Shown here piece after piece: positions 18,870-27,791 of a stretch of 64,000 nt of DNA. The position numbers were made by a program, and so were the translations under genes. Each line of letters starts with the position of its first letter. Position 1 is the stretch's first letter. The notes beneath the pieces were generated by a model. The model saw only the letters and a list, made by a program, of their open reading frames with translations. It was not told the origin of the DNA and ran no database searches. This DNA comes from Lachnospiraceae bacterium UBA1729 (lineage in GTDB: Bacteria > Bacillota > Clostridia > Lachnospirales > Lachnospiraceae), in the NCBI GenBank assembly GCA_002315945.1, contig DCIJ01000055.1, positions 1-64,000 on the forward strand. The letters run 5' to 3'.

Positions 18870-20954
18870 TCATTTCTTGCTGGTTATGTCATATAAGGAT
18901 ATATCCAGCTCATACCTGACTGTTTTCAGCGGTATTGGTGTAATGGGATTATCAATATTAAAATAATCAAAGTATTCCAGTCTGTTATTTTTTCTAAATA
19001 CACAGCTGGCGGTCCAGTTGTCTGAATATTCGGATATATTATCCTGTTCAAATTCACTGGAGTAATTCATTACATACACATGGTTGTACCTGTCTAACAG
19101 GAAATCAATCTCCTGCTCAAGGCCCTCCCCCGGTGCATCATAGTAATATATGTCACAGCCTGTCAGAGTCTTTAGAGGGAAATCAAATATTATTTCTAAC
19201 TCCTCCTTTGCTATTATCAGCGCAGAGTCTGATTCCATGGAGGCAGCCATATTCTCAACATACTCCCAGTCTGCCCTGCTATGATCCCGCCCTCTGGCAA
19301 GGGTTATACAATAGGGCAGGAAACTTAGGATAATAATCATCCAGACTCCCCTGGTCAGTACTTTTTTATCAAATCCATCCAGTATGAATCCTAACAGGAT
19401 AAATATTATCGGCAGCATCAGTGCTGAATATCTGGCATAGTAATAGTAATGGGGAATTCTGACCCTCATTACGCAGGAATAGAACATGATTCCGTATAGG
19501 AACAACGCTGCCACCAGACTATGATTAACACTGGAAAACACCCTGTCTGGCAGGAAAAACATTATACAGACAATTACTGGAATTGCTATCATTCCTGACA
19601 GATATATGTAGGCTGATATCTGCAGATACTCAACTGCAGTGTGAGTCTCCACTCCTACAAAGCCTTTGTAGCAAAAATAGGCTACACACAGAATCAGGAA
19701 CAGCTTTAATACAACCCATAAGCACTTTGCATTTTTTTCAAAAAAAGCCTTTACCCCTTCGTACTGATTTTTTACAGGTTTTACTCCAAGAAGCACTGTA
19801 ATTACAGTACAGATAACACACACTAATCCAATAAATCCTATCAGATTTCCATCATTTACAAATCTGAGCACATGAAACAGCTCTGTGTAATTGCCATAGG
19901 AATAATAGGGTGCAATAGTAACTGCCCAAAGGGTTCCCAGGAAATATCCCCACACTGTAACAATGGCACTGATTAGATAACCACTTTTTTCCTCATACAG
20001 ATATTTTGCCCACAGACTAATTACAAATATAGGCATGAAGGCAAACAGACTAATATGAAAGAAGGAAAAAACAACCAGTGGCACACAGGTCAGACAGGGA
20101 GCCAGATCATCCTCCTTATCAGTCAGAAAATATACGAACATGGCAAACAGCAGTGTAAGCCAGGTCTCTGTCAGAGAGGATTTTGCCAGCCAGATACATA
20201 TAGGACTCAGCATAAAAGAAAAGGTTGCCAAAAACCTTGTTTCTTTCTTAAGTCCAATATTTTCACAGGCAAACCACATAATTACAATGGAAGCTAAGAA
20301 TCCAATCGTCTGAACTCCCATCATATTTGAAAGACCAAATATCACTCCCCACAGTGCCAGCAGCACTGAATAGGTGGGCAGCCCGTGAATGGCCCCCTCG
20401 ATCTTATCAATATTTCTGGCATCAGAATCAGTTTCCCACTCAACTCTTGGCAGGTACAGATTATTCTGACCGTACACAAAATCCAGATATTTCTGTCTCT
20501 GTTCATCTGTTTCCAGGCCTTCATATTCCGGCAGACTATATCTGTTATCATAGTTTCCGCTCATCATTACCATGGCACGAACCTGATAGGTTCCCTGGTC
20601 CTGTCCCATGCTGTACAGAGTATTTTTATTAAAGGACAGAACAAATCCCAACAACAGGATTATAGCCAGTCCGAAGTATTCCTTACCTAATTTGTCATGT
20701 CTTATGGAAAAATCAGCCTTGCCAAAAAGCATTCCTGACATCACAAAAGCTCCATCCACAAGGATGGAGGATATTAACATTCTAAGGGGTGTAAATGCAT
20801 CAAAGAAAAACCATACTGCGCCTGTTATGCACATGCTTCCAAACAGGTACGCAACACTAAATGCCAGGGAACTGATGGCATTCCTTCTTTTTCCATGAAA
20901 AAAGTCACCCGCAAAGAGCAGAATATAATTTGTTAATAATAGTACTGCTATCAT
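18870..20954 (-). CDS. GT-C-like polytopic glycosyltransferase (putative)
   Basis: A 694-residue membrane protein with 13 or so helices and a C-terminal soluble domain of about 110 residues. The first extracellular loop after YSMGQDQGTYQVRA carries the acidic motif GQDQG, in the position of the catalytic Asp loop of GT-C enzymes that use polyprenyl-phosphate sugars. IHGLPTYSVLLALWG and the conserved LAKSSLTETWL helix fit the same class. No specific family is recognised. It follows the GT4 gene by 3 bases and would act on the outer face of the membrane. Confidence 0.6.
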   Translation of the reverse strand: MIAVLLLTNYILLFAGDFFHGKRRNAISSLAFSVAYLFGSMCITGAVWFFFDAFTPLRMLISSILVDGAFVMSGMLFGKADFSIRHDKLGKEYFGLAIILLLGFVLSFNKNTLYSMGQDQGTYQVRAMVMMSGNYDNRYSLPEYEGLETDEQRQKYLDFVYGQNNLYLPRVEWETDSDARNIDKIEGAIHGLPTYSVLLALWGVIFGLSNMMGVQTIGFLASIVIMWFACENIGLKKETRFLATFSFMLSPICIWLAKSSLTETWLTLLFAMFVYFLTDKEDDLAPCLTCVPLVVFSFFHISLFAFMPIFVISLWAKYLYEEKSGYLISAIVTVWGYFLGTLWAVTIAPYYSYGNYTELFHVLRFVNDGNLIGFIGLVCVICTVITVLLGVKPVKNQYEGVKAFFEKNAKCLWVVLKLFLILCVAYFCYKGFVGVETHTAVEYLQISAYIYLSGMIAIPVIVCIMFFLPDRVFSSVNHSLVAALFLYGIMFYSCVMRVRIPHYYYYARYSALMLPIIFILLGFILDGFDKKVLTRGVWMIIILSFLPYCITLARGRDHSRADWEYVENMAASMESDSALIIAKEELEIIFDFPLKTLTGCDIYYYDAPGEGLEQEIDFLLDRYNHVYVMNYSSEFEQDNISEYSDNWTASCVFRKNNRLEYFDYFNIDNPITPIPLKTVRYELDISLYDITSKK

Positions 20955-20957
20955 CTC

Positions 20958-22016
20958 TTATTTCATCAGCCTTTCAAAGCAGTCTGCATACTGTTTTGCA
21001 ATAGCAGTTCCTGTACAATGATTAAAGGCATATTCTTTCCCGCTTGATTTAAGGGGTTCATATTCATTCCAATTATAGATTATCTTCCTTAAAGCTTCCT
21101 TGAAAGCCTCAGGATTTTCAGGCTCAACCAGTATTCCTGTCACATCAGGAATTACAGCATCCTTGATTCCCTGGAGTGCACTGGCCACAACCACACACTC
21201 TGCTGCTGCCGCTTCGATTGCCACCATTCCATAGCCCTCCACATTATCAGGTACTACAATGTTGGGCATGACAAATATGTCCGAATTAACATACAGCTCG
21301 TCCAAATCCGCGTCAGAGACTCTTCCCAGAAGCTTTACCTTGTCACCAAGGCCCTTTTCTCTGACCGCAGTCTCAATAGCCTCCTGCATCTGGCCTGCCC
21401 CCGCTACCAGATATATAATATTTTCGTCCTTGAATTCAGCAAGAACATTTCTTACAAACCACTCAACGCCCTTCCTTGGCACCAGTCTTCCGGTAGTAAG
21501 CAAAACCAGCTCCCCCTTCAGACCATATTTCTTTGAAAAGGCCTCTTTATCATATGAAATATCAGCATATCTGTCTTCATTTATGGTTGCCGGAAAGATA
21601 ACCTCCAGTGGAGCATATCCCTTTTCACTGGCAATCTTAGCTGTATTACTGCTGTTGGGCACATACAGGTCAAATCCCTTGGAAAAGCTCTTTAGGTACC
21701 ATTGATACAGTCTGTTGGAAAAGGTCATATCCAGTCCATGACAGGTAGCTACCACCTTGATTCTGGGATTAACAAGCTTTGCTATCCATCCCAGACAGGA
21801 TAACAGCATATCCCCCAGCTGGAGTATGTCATACCTTCTGGCATTGAACAGGGTGTATAAAAAAGTATAGGGCAAAAACCAGACAAGATTGCTCTGCTTT
21901 TTTCCTAGGGCAATTACCTTCTTGTCTCCGTGATAATTTTCAATCAGATTATAGCTGTAGGATTCCATACCGCCCTTCATTGGGGGGTATTTTCTTGTAA
22001 TAAATAATGTCTTCAT
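20958..22016 (-). CDS. GT4 family glycosyltransferase
   Basis: A 352-residue retaining GT-B enzyme. The N-terminal acceptor domain starts with TRKYPPMKGGMESYSYNL; the C-terminal nucleotide-sugar domain has LLTTGRLVPRKGVEWFV, LLGRVSDADLDELY and MPNIVVPDNVEGYGMVAIEAAA with the E-x7-E-type catalytic pattern of GT4. It resembles PimB-like and other cytosolic or membrane-associated transferases that extend lipid-linked sugars. It has no visible ribosome site and is separated by 2 bases from the preceding stop, so it is probably coupled. Confidence 0.88.
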   Translation of the reverse strand: MKTLFITRKYPPMKGGMESYSYNLIENYHGDKKVIALGKKQSNLVWFLPYTFLYTLFNARRYDILQLGDMLLSCLGWIAKLVNPRIKVVATCHGLDMTFSNRLYQWYLKSFSKGFDLYVPNSSNTAKIASEKGYAPLEVIFPATINEDRYADISYDKEAFSKKYGLKGELVLLTTGRLVPRKGVEWFVRNVLAEFKDENIIYLVAGAGQMQEAIETAVREKGLGDKVKLLGRVSDADLDELYVNSDIFVMPNIVVPDNVEGYGMVAIEAAAAECVVVASALQGIKDAVIPDVTGILVEPENPEAFKEALRKIIYNWNEYEPLKSSGKEYAFNHCTGTAIAKQYADCFERLMK

Positions 22017-22018
22017 AA

Positions 22019-23614
22019 TTAATCGTTAAACTTAACAACAGTTACATCATCAATAACTCTGATGCATCCCTCCTTGGGATATATTGCCATCTCCTCAAAT
22101 TCACTGGTTGCTTTCAGCTCTTCCTCTCTCTCCGGGGTTACGCCTTCAATATCATCTCCCAGCACGTTACAGATAAAAGGAACAAAGTTTCTGGCCCCTT
22201 CATCAAAGGCTCTCTTGCCAGAACAGCCCACCATAAAATCTAACAGCTCCTTAATTTCCGGCTGTACATAGGTCTTTGAATAGCGTCCAATAAAAGCCAT
22301 GGGTCTATGGGAATCATAGTCCTCGGTATGTTTTACCATTTCCATTACATTCTGACACAGATTAACAGTTCTCTGATATCTGAAATTCATATTATAGTAT
22401 GCAATGTTATCTAACAGAATATAATTCCAGGTCACTAATACCAGACTGATGACCACCAGCCATTCCAGTATTCTGGTCATATTTAGTTTGAAGTAGGGCA
22501 TACTCCACTCAAACATACTGGCTGCCCCAATGAATACCAGCACCCACACATGTCTCATAAGTCCGTGATAGCTGACCTCATTGGAAATCAGATATATTAC
22601 GCTAAAGGACAGTGGTGCACAAACCAGACAGAATCCGGTCAGAAGAATTCTTAAAATATTAGTATATACCTTGTTTGTAATAAACACCCTGATAATACAT
22701 GCCAGAATAATACCGGCTGCCAGTATGGTGCCAATGAGCACATAAGGGTTGTAGTTTACATAAGATTTGTCCTTCAGATAGATGATACAGTCCTTAATCG
22801 CCCCTTTTGTTCCACCAATCAGCTTATCCACCGACATGCTGGCACCACTATCCAGTCCCATATATGTAATGAGCTGGGTATTTCTTAATTTCAGGCTCAG
22901 TACCATAGCCAGATAATAAAACAGGGTTCCAATTCCAAGAATGGCCACATAGGCAATTCCAAGCTGTATCAGATTTTTATCCTTGTACTTTGCTGGTTCA
23001 GCAATATATTTAACATAGATTATCAGCATGGACACCAGCATCACAGACAGATAGGCCTGATACAGTCCCATGGAAATACACAGGCATACTGCTGCCAAAA
23101 TCACGGGTACAACCATATCCCTGATTTTCACCCTTTCACTGTTCAGACTTTCAGCAATAGTTTTGACCAAAAAAATCTGAGCACAGGCAAAGAGCGCTGA
23201 AAATCCAAATATTTCTGTCATAAAAGTATATGACATCATACATGTCACGGAAGGGAATGCCACAAAACAGGCACCTGACAAAACAATCAGTACACTGTTT
23301 TTTATATCAAGGGCATGGATCAGGAATCCTGCTGCCACGGCAAAGGCCAGCATGGTTATAATGCCCCCTACCACCGACAGGCTGTAATCTGATGTAATTT
23401 TGGAAAAATAGACCTGAGCCCATCTTCCCATATCGGTTCTGTCCATACACACATACATGTTATGGGCTTCATCCTGATTAAGCATGTAATGGGTAATTAT
23501 ATACAGATGAATTAACATCCCTGAAATAAAAGTGGAAATAAAGGCCAGCTTTCCCTGGGGACTAATTTTTTTGATTATACTGTTGGTCAGTTCTTTTGGA
23601 CTTAATAGCTTCAT
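22019..23614 (-). CDS. GtrII-like membrane glucosyltransferase domain protein
   Basis: A 531-residue polytopic protein of the Glucos_trans_II type. The first extracellular loop has NQDEAHNMYVCMDRTDMGRWAQ, with the acidic pair and GRW motif expected for these enzymes, followed by about 11 helices and a C-terminal soluble tail ending in IRVIDDVTVVKF. GtrII proteins transfer a sugar from undecaprenyl-phosphate-glucose to a surface glycan. The GT2 enzyme at 13718-14659 is of the GtrB type that makes such a donor. The acceptor is inferred to be the locally encoded polysaccharide. Confidence 0.75.
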   Translation of the reverse strand: MKLLSPKELTNSIIKKISPQGKLAFISTFISGMLIHLYIITHYMLNQDEAHNMYVCMDRTDMGRWAQVYFSKITSDYSLSVVGGIITMLAFAVAAGFLIHALDIKNSVLIVLSGACFVAFPSVTCMMSYTFMTEIFGFSALFACAQIFLVKTIAESLNSERVKIRDMVVPVILAAVCLCISMGLYQAYLSVMLVSMLIIYVKYIAEPAKYKDKNLIQLGIAYVAILGIGTLFYYLAMVLSLKLRNTQLITYMGLDSGASMSVDKLIGGTKGAIKDCIIYLKDKSYVNYNPYVLIGTILAAGIILACIIRVFITNKVYTNILRILLTGFCLVCAPLSFSVIYLISNEVSYHGLMRHVWVLVFIGAASMFEWSMPYFKLNMTRILEWLVVISLVLVTWNYILLDNIAYYNMNFRYQRTVNLCQNVMEMVKHTEDYDSHRPMAFIGRYSKTYVQPEIKELLDFMVGCSGKRAFDEGARNFVPFICNVLGDDIEGVTPEREEELKATSEFEEMAIYPKEGCIRVIDDVTVVKFND

Positions 23615-23631
23615 TTCTTTTTCTTTCTATT

Positions 23632-25701
23632 TTACTGTATCTTCCACACAGCTTTTGATTCCATACTATCACTTTCCAGCACTAACTCTCCCTGGTCTGT
23701 CAGTACACAATCGCCATAATATATCTTGTATCCGCCCGCTTCAACAGGCTTTATCTTCCACAGATAATAGTCTCCATCCCAGCAGATATCAACACTGCCT
23801 GCTGCCGGATCTCCATCCAGGCTTAATAACAGTCCATCCTCATGTCGCCTGATCAGGTCAAACCCATAATTATGGAATATGGTTACCTTGATTGTGGCTC
23901 CTGTCGCTTCATTGGTAAGTTGATACACTCCATCCTCAATTGCTGCCTGAAGCTCACTCTCTTTTTCAAGGGACTCTGCCAGATATTCTGTATAGGCAAT
24001 AGTATCCTCATCGGTTCTAAACAGCGCCTTGGTCACGGGATCCGGAGACAGTCCCACAAAAGCCACAATTCCAATAAGTAATATTCCATAGGGAATCATT
24101 CTAAGCCAGCTATTTGCTCCATTCACCCTCTTGGTAATGTGGATTCCGATCCATTTGGCACATTCTCTGAAGCCTGCAACAGATAAAGGAATCAGAAGCA
24201 GTACATAAGTAAGTGTGTACTGGGACTGGGTTTCCCAAAAAAGCTGAAATATAAAACCGCCAATAAAAATCACCGGAAGAATCAGCTGTGAGTTATTAAT
24301 TTTCTTTCGTCTTAAAATAATCCACCAGAAGGATCCCATATATATACAGGTCTGCAACAGATTGGAAAGTTTCACAACAGGATTTGTATTGTCCTGTCTT
24401 AGCAGATTTTTAATCCTTTCCGGGAGGACTGTATTATATGTACACTGATTGCTGGCAACCAGGGCCTGATGGGTAGGTTCACTCCACTCCACAGCCATTT
24501 TTTTGCCCAAAAATGAAATCAGGTGAAGAGGACTGTCTGTCAGGCTGGCAACATTGCTCTTTATTAATTCAAGGGACTCCTTTTGGGCAAGACTGGTATC
24601 ACAGTTATTGTCCTTGTACACATTTACATTATACGCGTTGTACATAACCGGTTTACCGGCCTCATCCTCAGATGTAGCCATGGCTATCCAGGATACCATG
24701 GGTGTGCCTTCAGACAGCTTAATATCAAGTCTTTTTTCCACAACAGTATCTAACAGGCCATTCATCAGGCTCACAGCCACCAGAACTAACAATATGCCCG
24801 TCAGATTCTTTATCAGATATTTCCAGTTGTTTTCAACAACATCCAATGCCAGGAATACAATGATTGCCACCATAATAATCATATAGGTGCTTTTCAATCC
24901 GATTCCCAGTGCATTAAAAACAATTATGGCAACAAGCTCTCTGGTGCCATGATTTTTACGGTATTTAATCAGCTCATATACTGCCGCCAGCATACATAAC
25001 AGGCCTGGCAGATTACCATAGATATATGTCACATACAAAAGGGCCGGAACAAACAGACAGCTGCATATAATTGCCTCATCCCCCTCGTCCTGTCTGGACA
25101 GATCGGCCTCTTTCCAGATAAGTCCCAGCAGGAAAAATATGCCCAGCAGGCACACCCCGTTAAGGAGCTGCACAGCCACATAGTTATTATCTCCAAAGAC
25201 ATTAAAAAACATCCATAAAAATACAGATACTCTGGCCTGAAAGGGATAGTAATCAAAATAATTGCCTTTTGAAAACAGGTAGGTGTCATAGCTCTTCAGG
25301 GCACTGGCAGCATCACAAATCATCCTCTGATCTCCCACAGGAATAATCTGAGTGGAGATAATATACCAGAGTAAAAACGCTCCAGTGATAATTAAAAAAG
25401 TGATGGCAACCCTTCTCCTTGTAATAAACAAAAGGCCCCAATGATTACAGATTCTCTTCCATATTCTCAGAGCAAGTGCCATTCCTATAACCAGTAAAAC
25501 AAAGCCGCCCACAAATTTTATGGGGGAATCTGACACGTACCATTCTTTTCCTACAAAGCTGTAATGGGTTGTATACATACTCAACAGGGTCAGATACCCG
25601 GTGAACACTGTAAACAAAATTATTACAACACTTCGAAAGACAGTAGTAAGTACAGTATTTAGTTTAATCGTCTTATTTTCTGTCAATATTATTTGCTCCA
25701 T
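23632..25701 (-). CDS. GT-C (GT39-like) membrane glycosyltransferase, putative
   Basis: A 689-residue protein with about 12 helices. The first large loop holds IIPVGDQRMICDAASALKSYD and YPFQARVSVFLWMFFNVFG, matching the acidic loop and the YP..P motif of PMT/GT39-like enzymes. The C terminus (about 575-689) is a soluble beta-rich domain, possibly carbohydrate-binding. The 3' end of the upstream methyltransferase gene overlaps its start by 13 bases. It likely uses a polyprenyl-phosphate sugar outside the cell; acceptor unknown. Confidence 0.68.
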   Translation of the reverse strand: MEQIILTENKTIKLNTVLTTVFRSVVIILFTVFTGYLTLLSMYTTHYSFVGKEWYVSDSPIKFVGGFVLLVIGMALALRIWKRICNHWGLLFITRRRVAITFLIITGAFLLWYIISTQIIPVGDQRMICDAASALKSYDTYLFSKGNYFDYYPFQARVSVFLWMFFNVFGDNNYVAVQLLNGVCLLGIFFLLGLIWKEADLSRQDEGDEAIICSCLFVPALLYVTYIYGNLPGLLCMLAAVYELIKYRKNHGTRELVAIIVFNALGIGLKSTYMIIMVAIIVFLALDVVENNWKYLIKNLTGILLVLVAVSLMNGLLDTVVEKRLDIKLSEGTPMVSWIAMATSEDEAGKPVMYNAYNVNVYKDNNCDTSLAQKESLELIKSNVASLTDSPLHLISFLGKKMAVEWSEPTHQALVASNQCTYNTVLPERIKNLLRQDNTNPVVKLSNLLQTCIYMGSFWWIILRRKKINNSQLILPVIFIGGFIFQLFWETQSQYTLTYVLLLIPLSVAGFRECAKWIGIHITKRVNGANSWLRMIPYGILLIGIVAFVGLSPDPVTKALFRTDEDTIAYTEYLAESLEKESELQAAIEDGVYQLTNEATGATIKVTIFHNYGFDLIRRHEDGLLLSLDGDPAAGSVDICWDGDYYLWKIKPVEAGGYKIYYGDCVLTDQGELVLESDSMESKAVWKIQ

Positions 25702-26558
25702 CTTCCACTGGCACCACAGGGTAATACCAGGTCAGTATTTTCAATAGGCAATCCTATTTCCTGGGCCTGGGCTACTCCTCCATGCCTGGGGACCACCGTG
25801 GTCTTAATCATATGTGTAAGAACTCCTGGCTGGAGACCTGTTGTATAGGAATTAATCAGGAAAAACAGCGGATCATCAGACAACAGCTTTGAAGCCTGTA
25901 CTATCAGTGAGTACACACTGTCCTCTATCTTCCAGATTTCACCCTTGGGTCCTCTGCCATAGGAAGGGGGATCCATAATAATACCTTCGTAGGTATTGCC
26001 CCTTCTAAGCTCTCTCTCTACAAATTTCATGCAGTCATCAACCAGCCATCTGACCGGTGCATCAGACAGATTTGATACTGCCGCATTTTCCTTGGCCCAG
26101 GCAACCATTCCCTTGGAGGCATCCACATGGGTAACTCTGGCTCCTGCAGAAGCTGCTGCAAGGGTTGCTCCCCCTGTATAGGCAAACAGATTTAACACTC
26201 TGATTTCTCTGCCCTTTTCTACCTCAGGTCTGATTAAACTCTGACACCAGTCCCAGTTCACCGCCTGCTCTGGGAATATACCAGTATGCTTGAACTTAAA
26301 GGGCTTAAGTCTGAAATTCAGCTCCTTATAGGAAATCTGCCACTCCTCAGGCAGATTATTAAATTCCCAGTCTCCGCCACCCTTGCTGGATCTGTGATAA
26401 TGTCCATTATTATGTTTCCATCCCTTGTGATTCTTAGGGGTGGTCCATATTACCTGGGGATCAGGACGAACCAGCGTATAGTCTCCCCATCTCTCCAGCT
26501 TTTCTCCATTAGCTGTATCTAAAACCTTATAATCCTTCCATCCGTCGGCAATCCACAT
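25689..26558 (-). CDS. SAM-dependent methyltransferase, RlmI/Methyltrans_SAM type
   Basis: A 289-residue cytosolic enzyme with the class I SAM fold: motif I LNLFAYTGGATLAAA, acidic strand THVDASKGMV, WLVDDCMKF and the catalytic motif MDPPSYGRGPKGE. DPPSYGRG with this order is characteristic of the RlmI-like rRNA cytosine-5 or related methyltransferases. Start at 26558 has AGGAG 9 bases upstream, giving a 32-base overlap with the end of the flippase gene. It is out of place in a polysaccharide operon and may be a housekeeping gene caught in the transcript. Target base not determinable. Confidence 0.82.
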   Translation of the reverse strand: MWIADGWKDYKVLDTANGEKLERWGDYTLVRPDPQVIWTTPKNHKGWKHNNGHYHRSSKGGGDWEFNNLPEEWQISYKELNFRLKPFKFKHTGIFPEQAVNWDWCQSLIRPEVEKGREIRVLNLFAYTGGATLAAASAGARVTHVDASKGMVAWAKENAAVSNLSDAPVRWLVDDCMKFVERELRRGNTYEGIIMDPPSYGRGPKGEIWKIEDSVYSLIVQASKLLSDDPLFFLINSYTTGLQPGVLTHMIKTTVVPRHGGVAQAQEIGLPIENTDLVLPCGASGRWSK

Positions 26559-27777
26559 ATAATCTCACTCCTAAATATATTACGGCCATCATACATCCAG
26601 TAAGCATAGCCACATTTATTCCGTCTACTCCCATCAGCCTGATAGCCGGATAGGAAGATAAAGTCACAACAAGTGCTGCAATTCCAGCACCATACATAAG
26701 AGATTTTTTATCTCTTAATACTGTCAGAACCATTCCCATATACTGAACCATGGAGTACATTCCGCATACTGCCACAGTTGGTATCAAAAGATATGCATAG
26801 GGTCTGATTTCATCTGTAAACACCAGTGCCAGTATCCATTCTCCCAACAGCCATGACCCAATCATGGCCCCTGCCGTAATTGCCACTATTACCAGAGTAA
26901 TCATCCAGAAGAGCTTTACAAAGCCCTTTTTGTCCCCCTTCTCACTTTTTTCAGTAAACAGTCCTATAAAAGTATTAAATACAAAGCTGGCAAGCATTGG
27001 AATCATACTGGCCGGTACTGCCACCGATGAATAATATCCTAATATGGTTCCACTTTCTATCTTTTCCAGAAAATATCTGGGAACCGGCATAATCATGTTA
27101 ATAAACAGGAAATACAAAAATAAGGGAAAACAGGTCTTTGTAAGTCCAATTATTTTACTGAAATTCCATTCAGCACGGTGGGCTGAAAGCTTTTTAGCCT
27201 GGGGGATATCATATAAAAATACAACCGCCCATACGCCTAACGCCATTACCAGGGCAGTTTTCACCAGGTCATGTGTCACAAGCATCATTCCCACAAAGGC
27301 AGCTATTGAGATAATGCCACGCATGACAAAGCTCTTGCCCGCCACGTCAAGCCTCCAGGACTTCTGGTCTATTCCATGATATACATCCGCATTGGGCTCA
27401 CTGATTCGATATACTAAAAATAGTATTAAAAACAGGGCCAAAAAGGGCTCATAGCCGTTGACCAGGATAAAAATTGTTCCCACTCCAATGGATAAAAATG
27501 TCATAAACCAACGATGGGCCACGTAACAGCCATCGGAGAACTCGCCCCTTACATCAGACACCTGAAAACTTCTGACATAATAGTAGCATATTGTTGAAAA
27601 TACATTACTTATGGACAGGGCAAGACTTAGATATCCTGCCTGTTCAAAATCTGCCAGATGTACAATGAGCACAGTAATTATCCACTGGGCTCCAATAAAA
27701 AACATTGAGCCGGCCACATTCCACATCATATTTTTACTTACTGTGGCAGCATCCACCGGTCTTTCTTCTATACTCAA
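26527..27777 (-). CDS. Second polysaccharide flippase-like protein
   Basis: A 416-residue membrane protein with about 12 helices. It resembles the flippase at 12431-13708 in several places: the N-terminal NMMWNVAGSMFF helix, RSFQVSDVRGEFSDGCYV against RQYQASDLSRQYSLGTYL, and PNADVYHGIDQK against YEDVYHGYLQS. It is therefore a paralog in the MATE/Wzx superfamily. Two flippases suggest two lipid-linked substrates or a heteromeric unit. It lies in the middle of the long minus-strand operon, 14 bases after the CotH gene. Confidence 0.82.
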   Translation of the reverse strand: MSIEERPVDAATVSKNMMWNVAGSMFFIGAQWIITVLIVHLADFEQAGYLSLALSISNVFSTICYYYVRSFQVSDVRGEFSDGCYVAHRWFMTFLSIGVGTIFILVNGYEPFLALFLILFLVYRISEPNADVYHGIDQKSWRLDVAGKSFVMRGIISIAAFVGMMLVTHDLVKTALVMALGVWAVVFLYDIPQAKKLSAHRAEWNFSKIIGLTKTCFPLFLYFLFINMIMPVPRYFLEKIESGTILGYYSSVAVPASMIPMLASFVFNTFIGLFTEKSEKGDKKGFVKLFWMITLVIVAITAGAMIGSWLLGEWILALVFTDEIRPYAYLLIPTVAVCGMYSMVQYMGMVLTVLRDKKSLMYGAGIAALVVTLSSYPAIRLMGVDGINVAMLTGCMMAVIYLGVRLYVDCRRMEGL

Positions 27778-27791
27778 ATCTTTCTCCTGTG

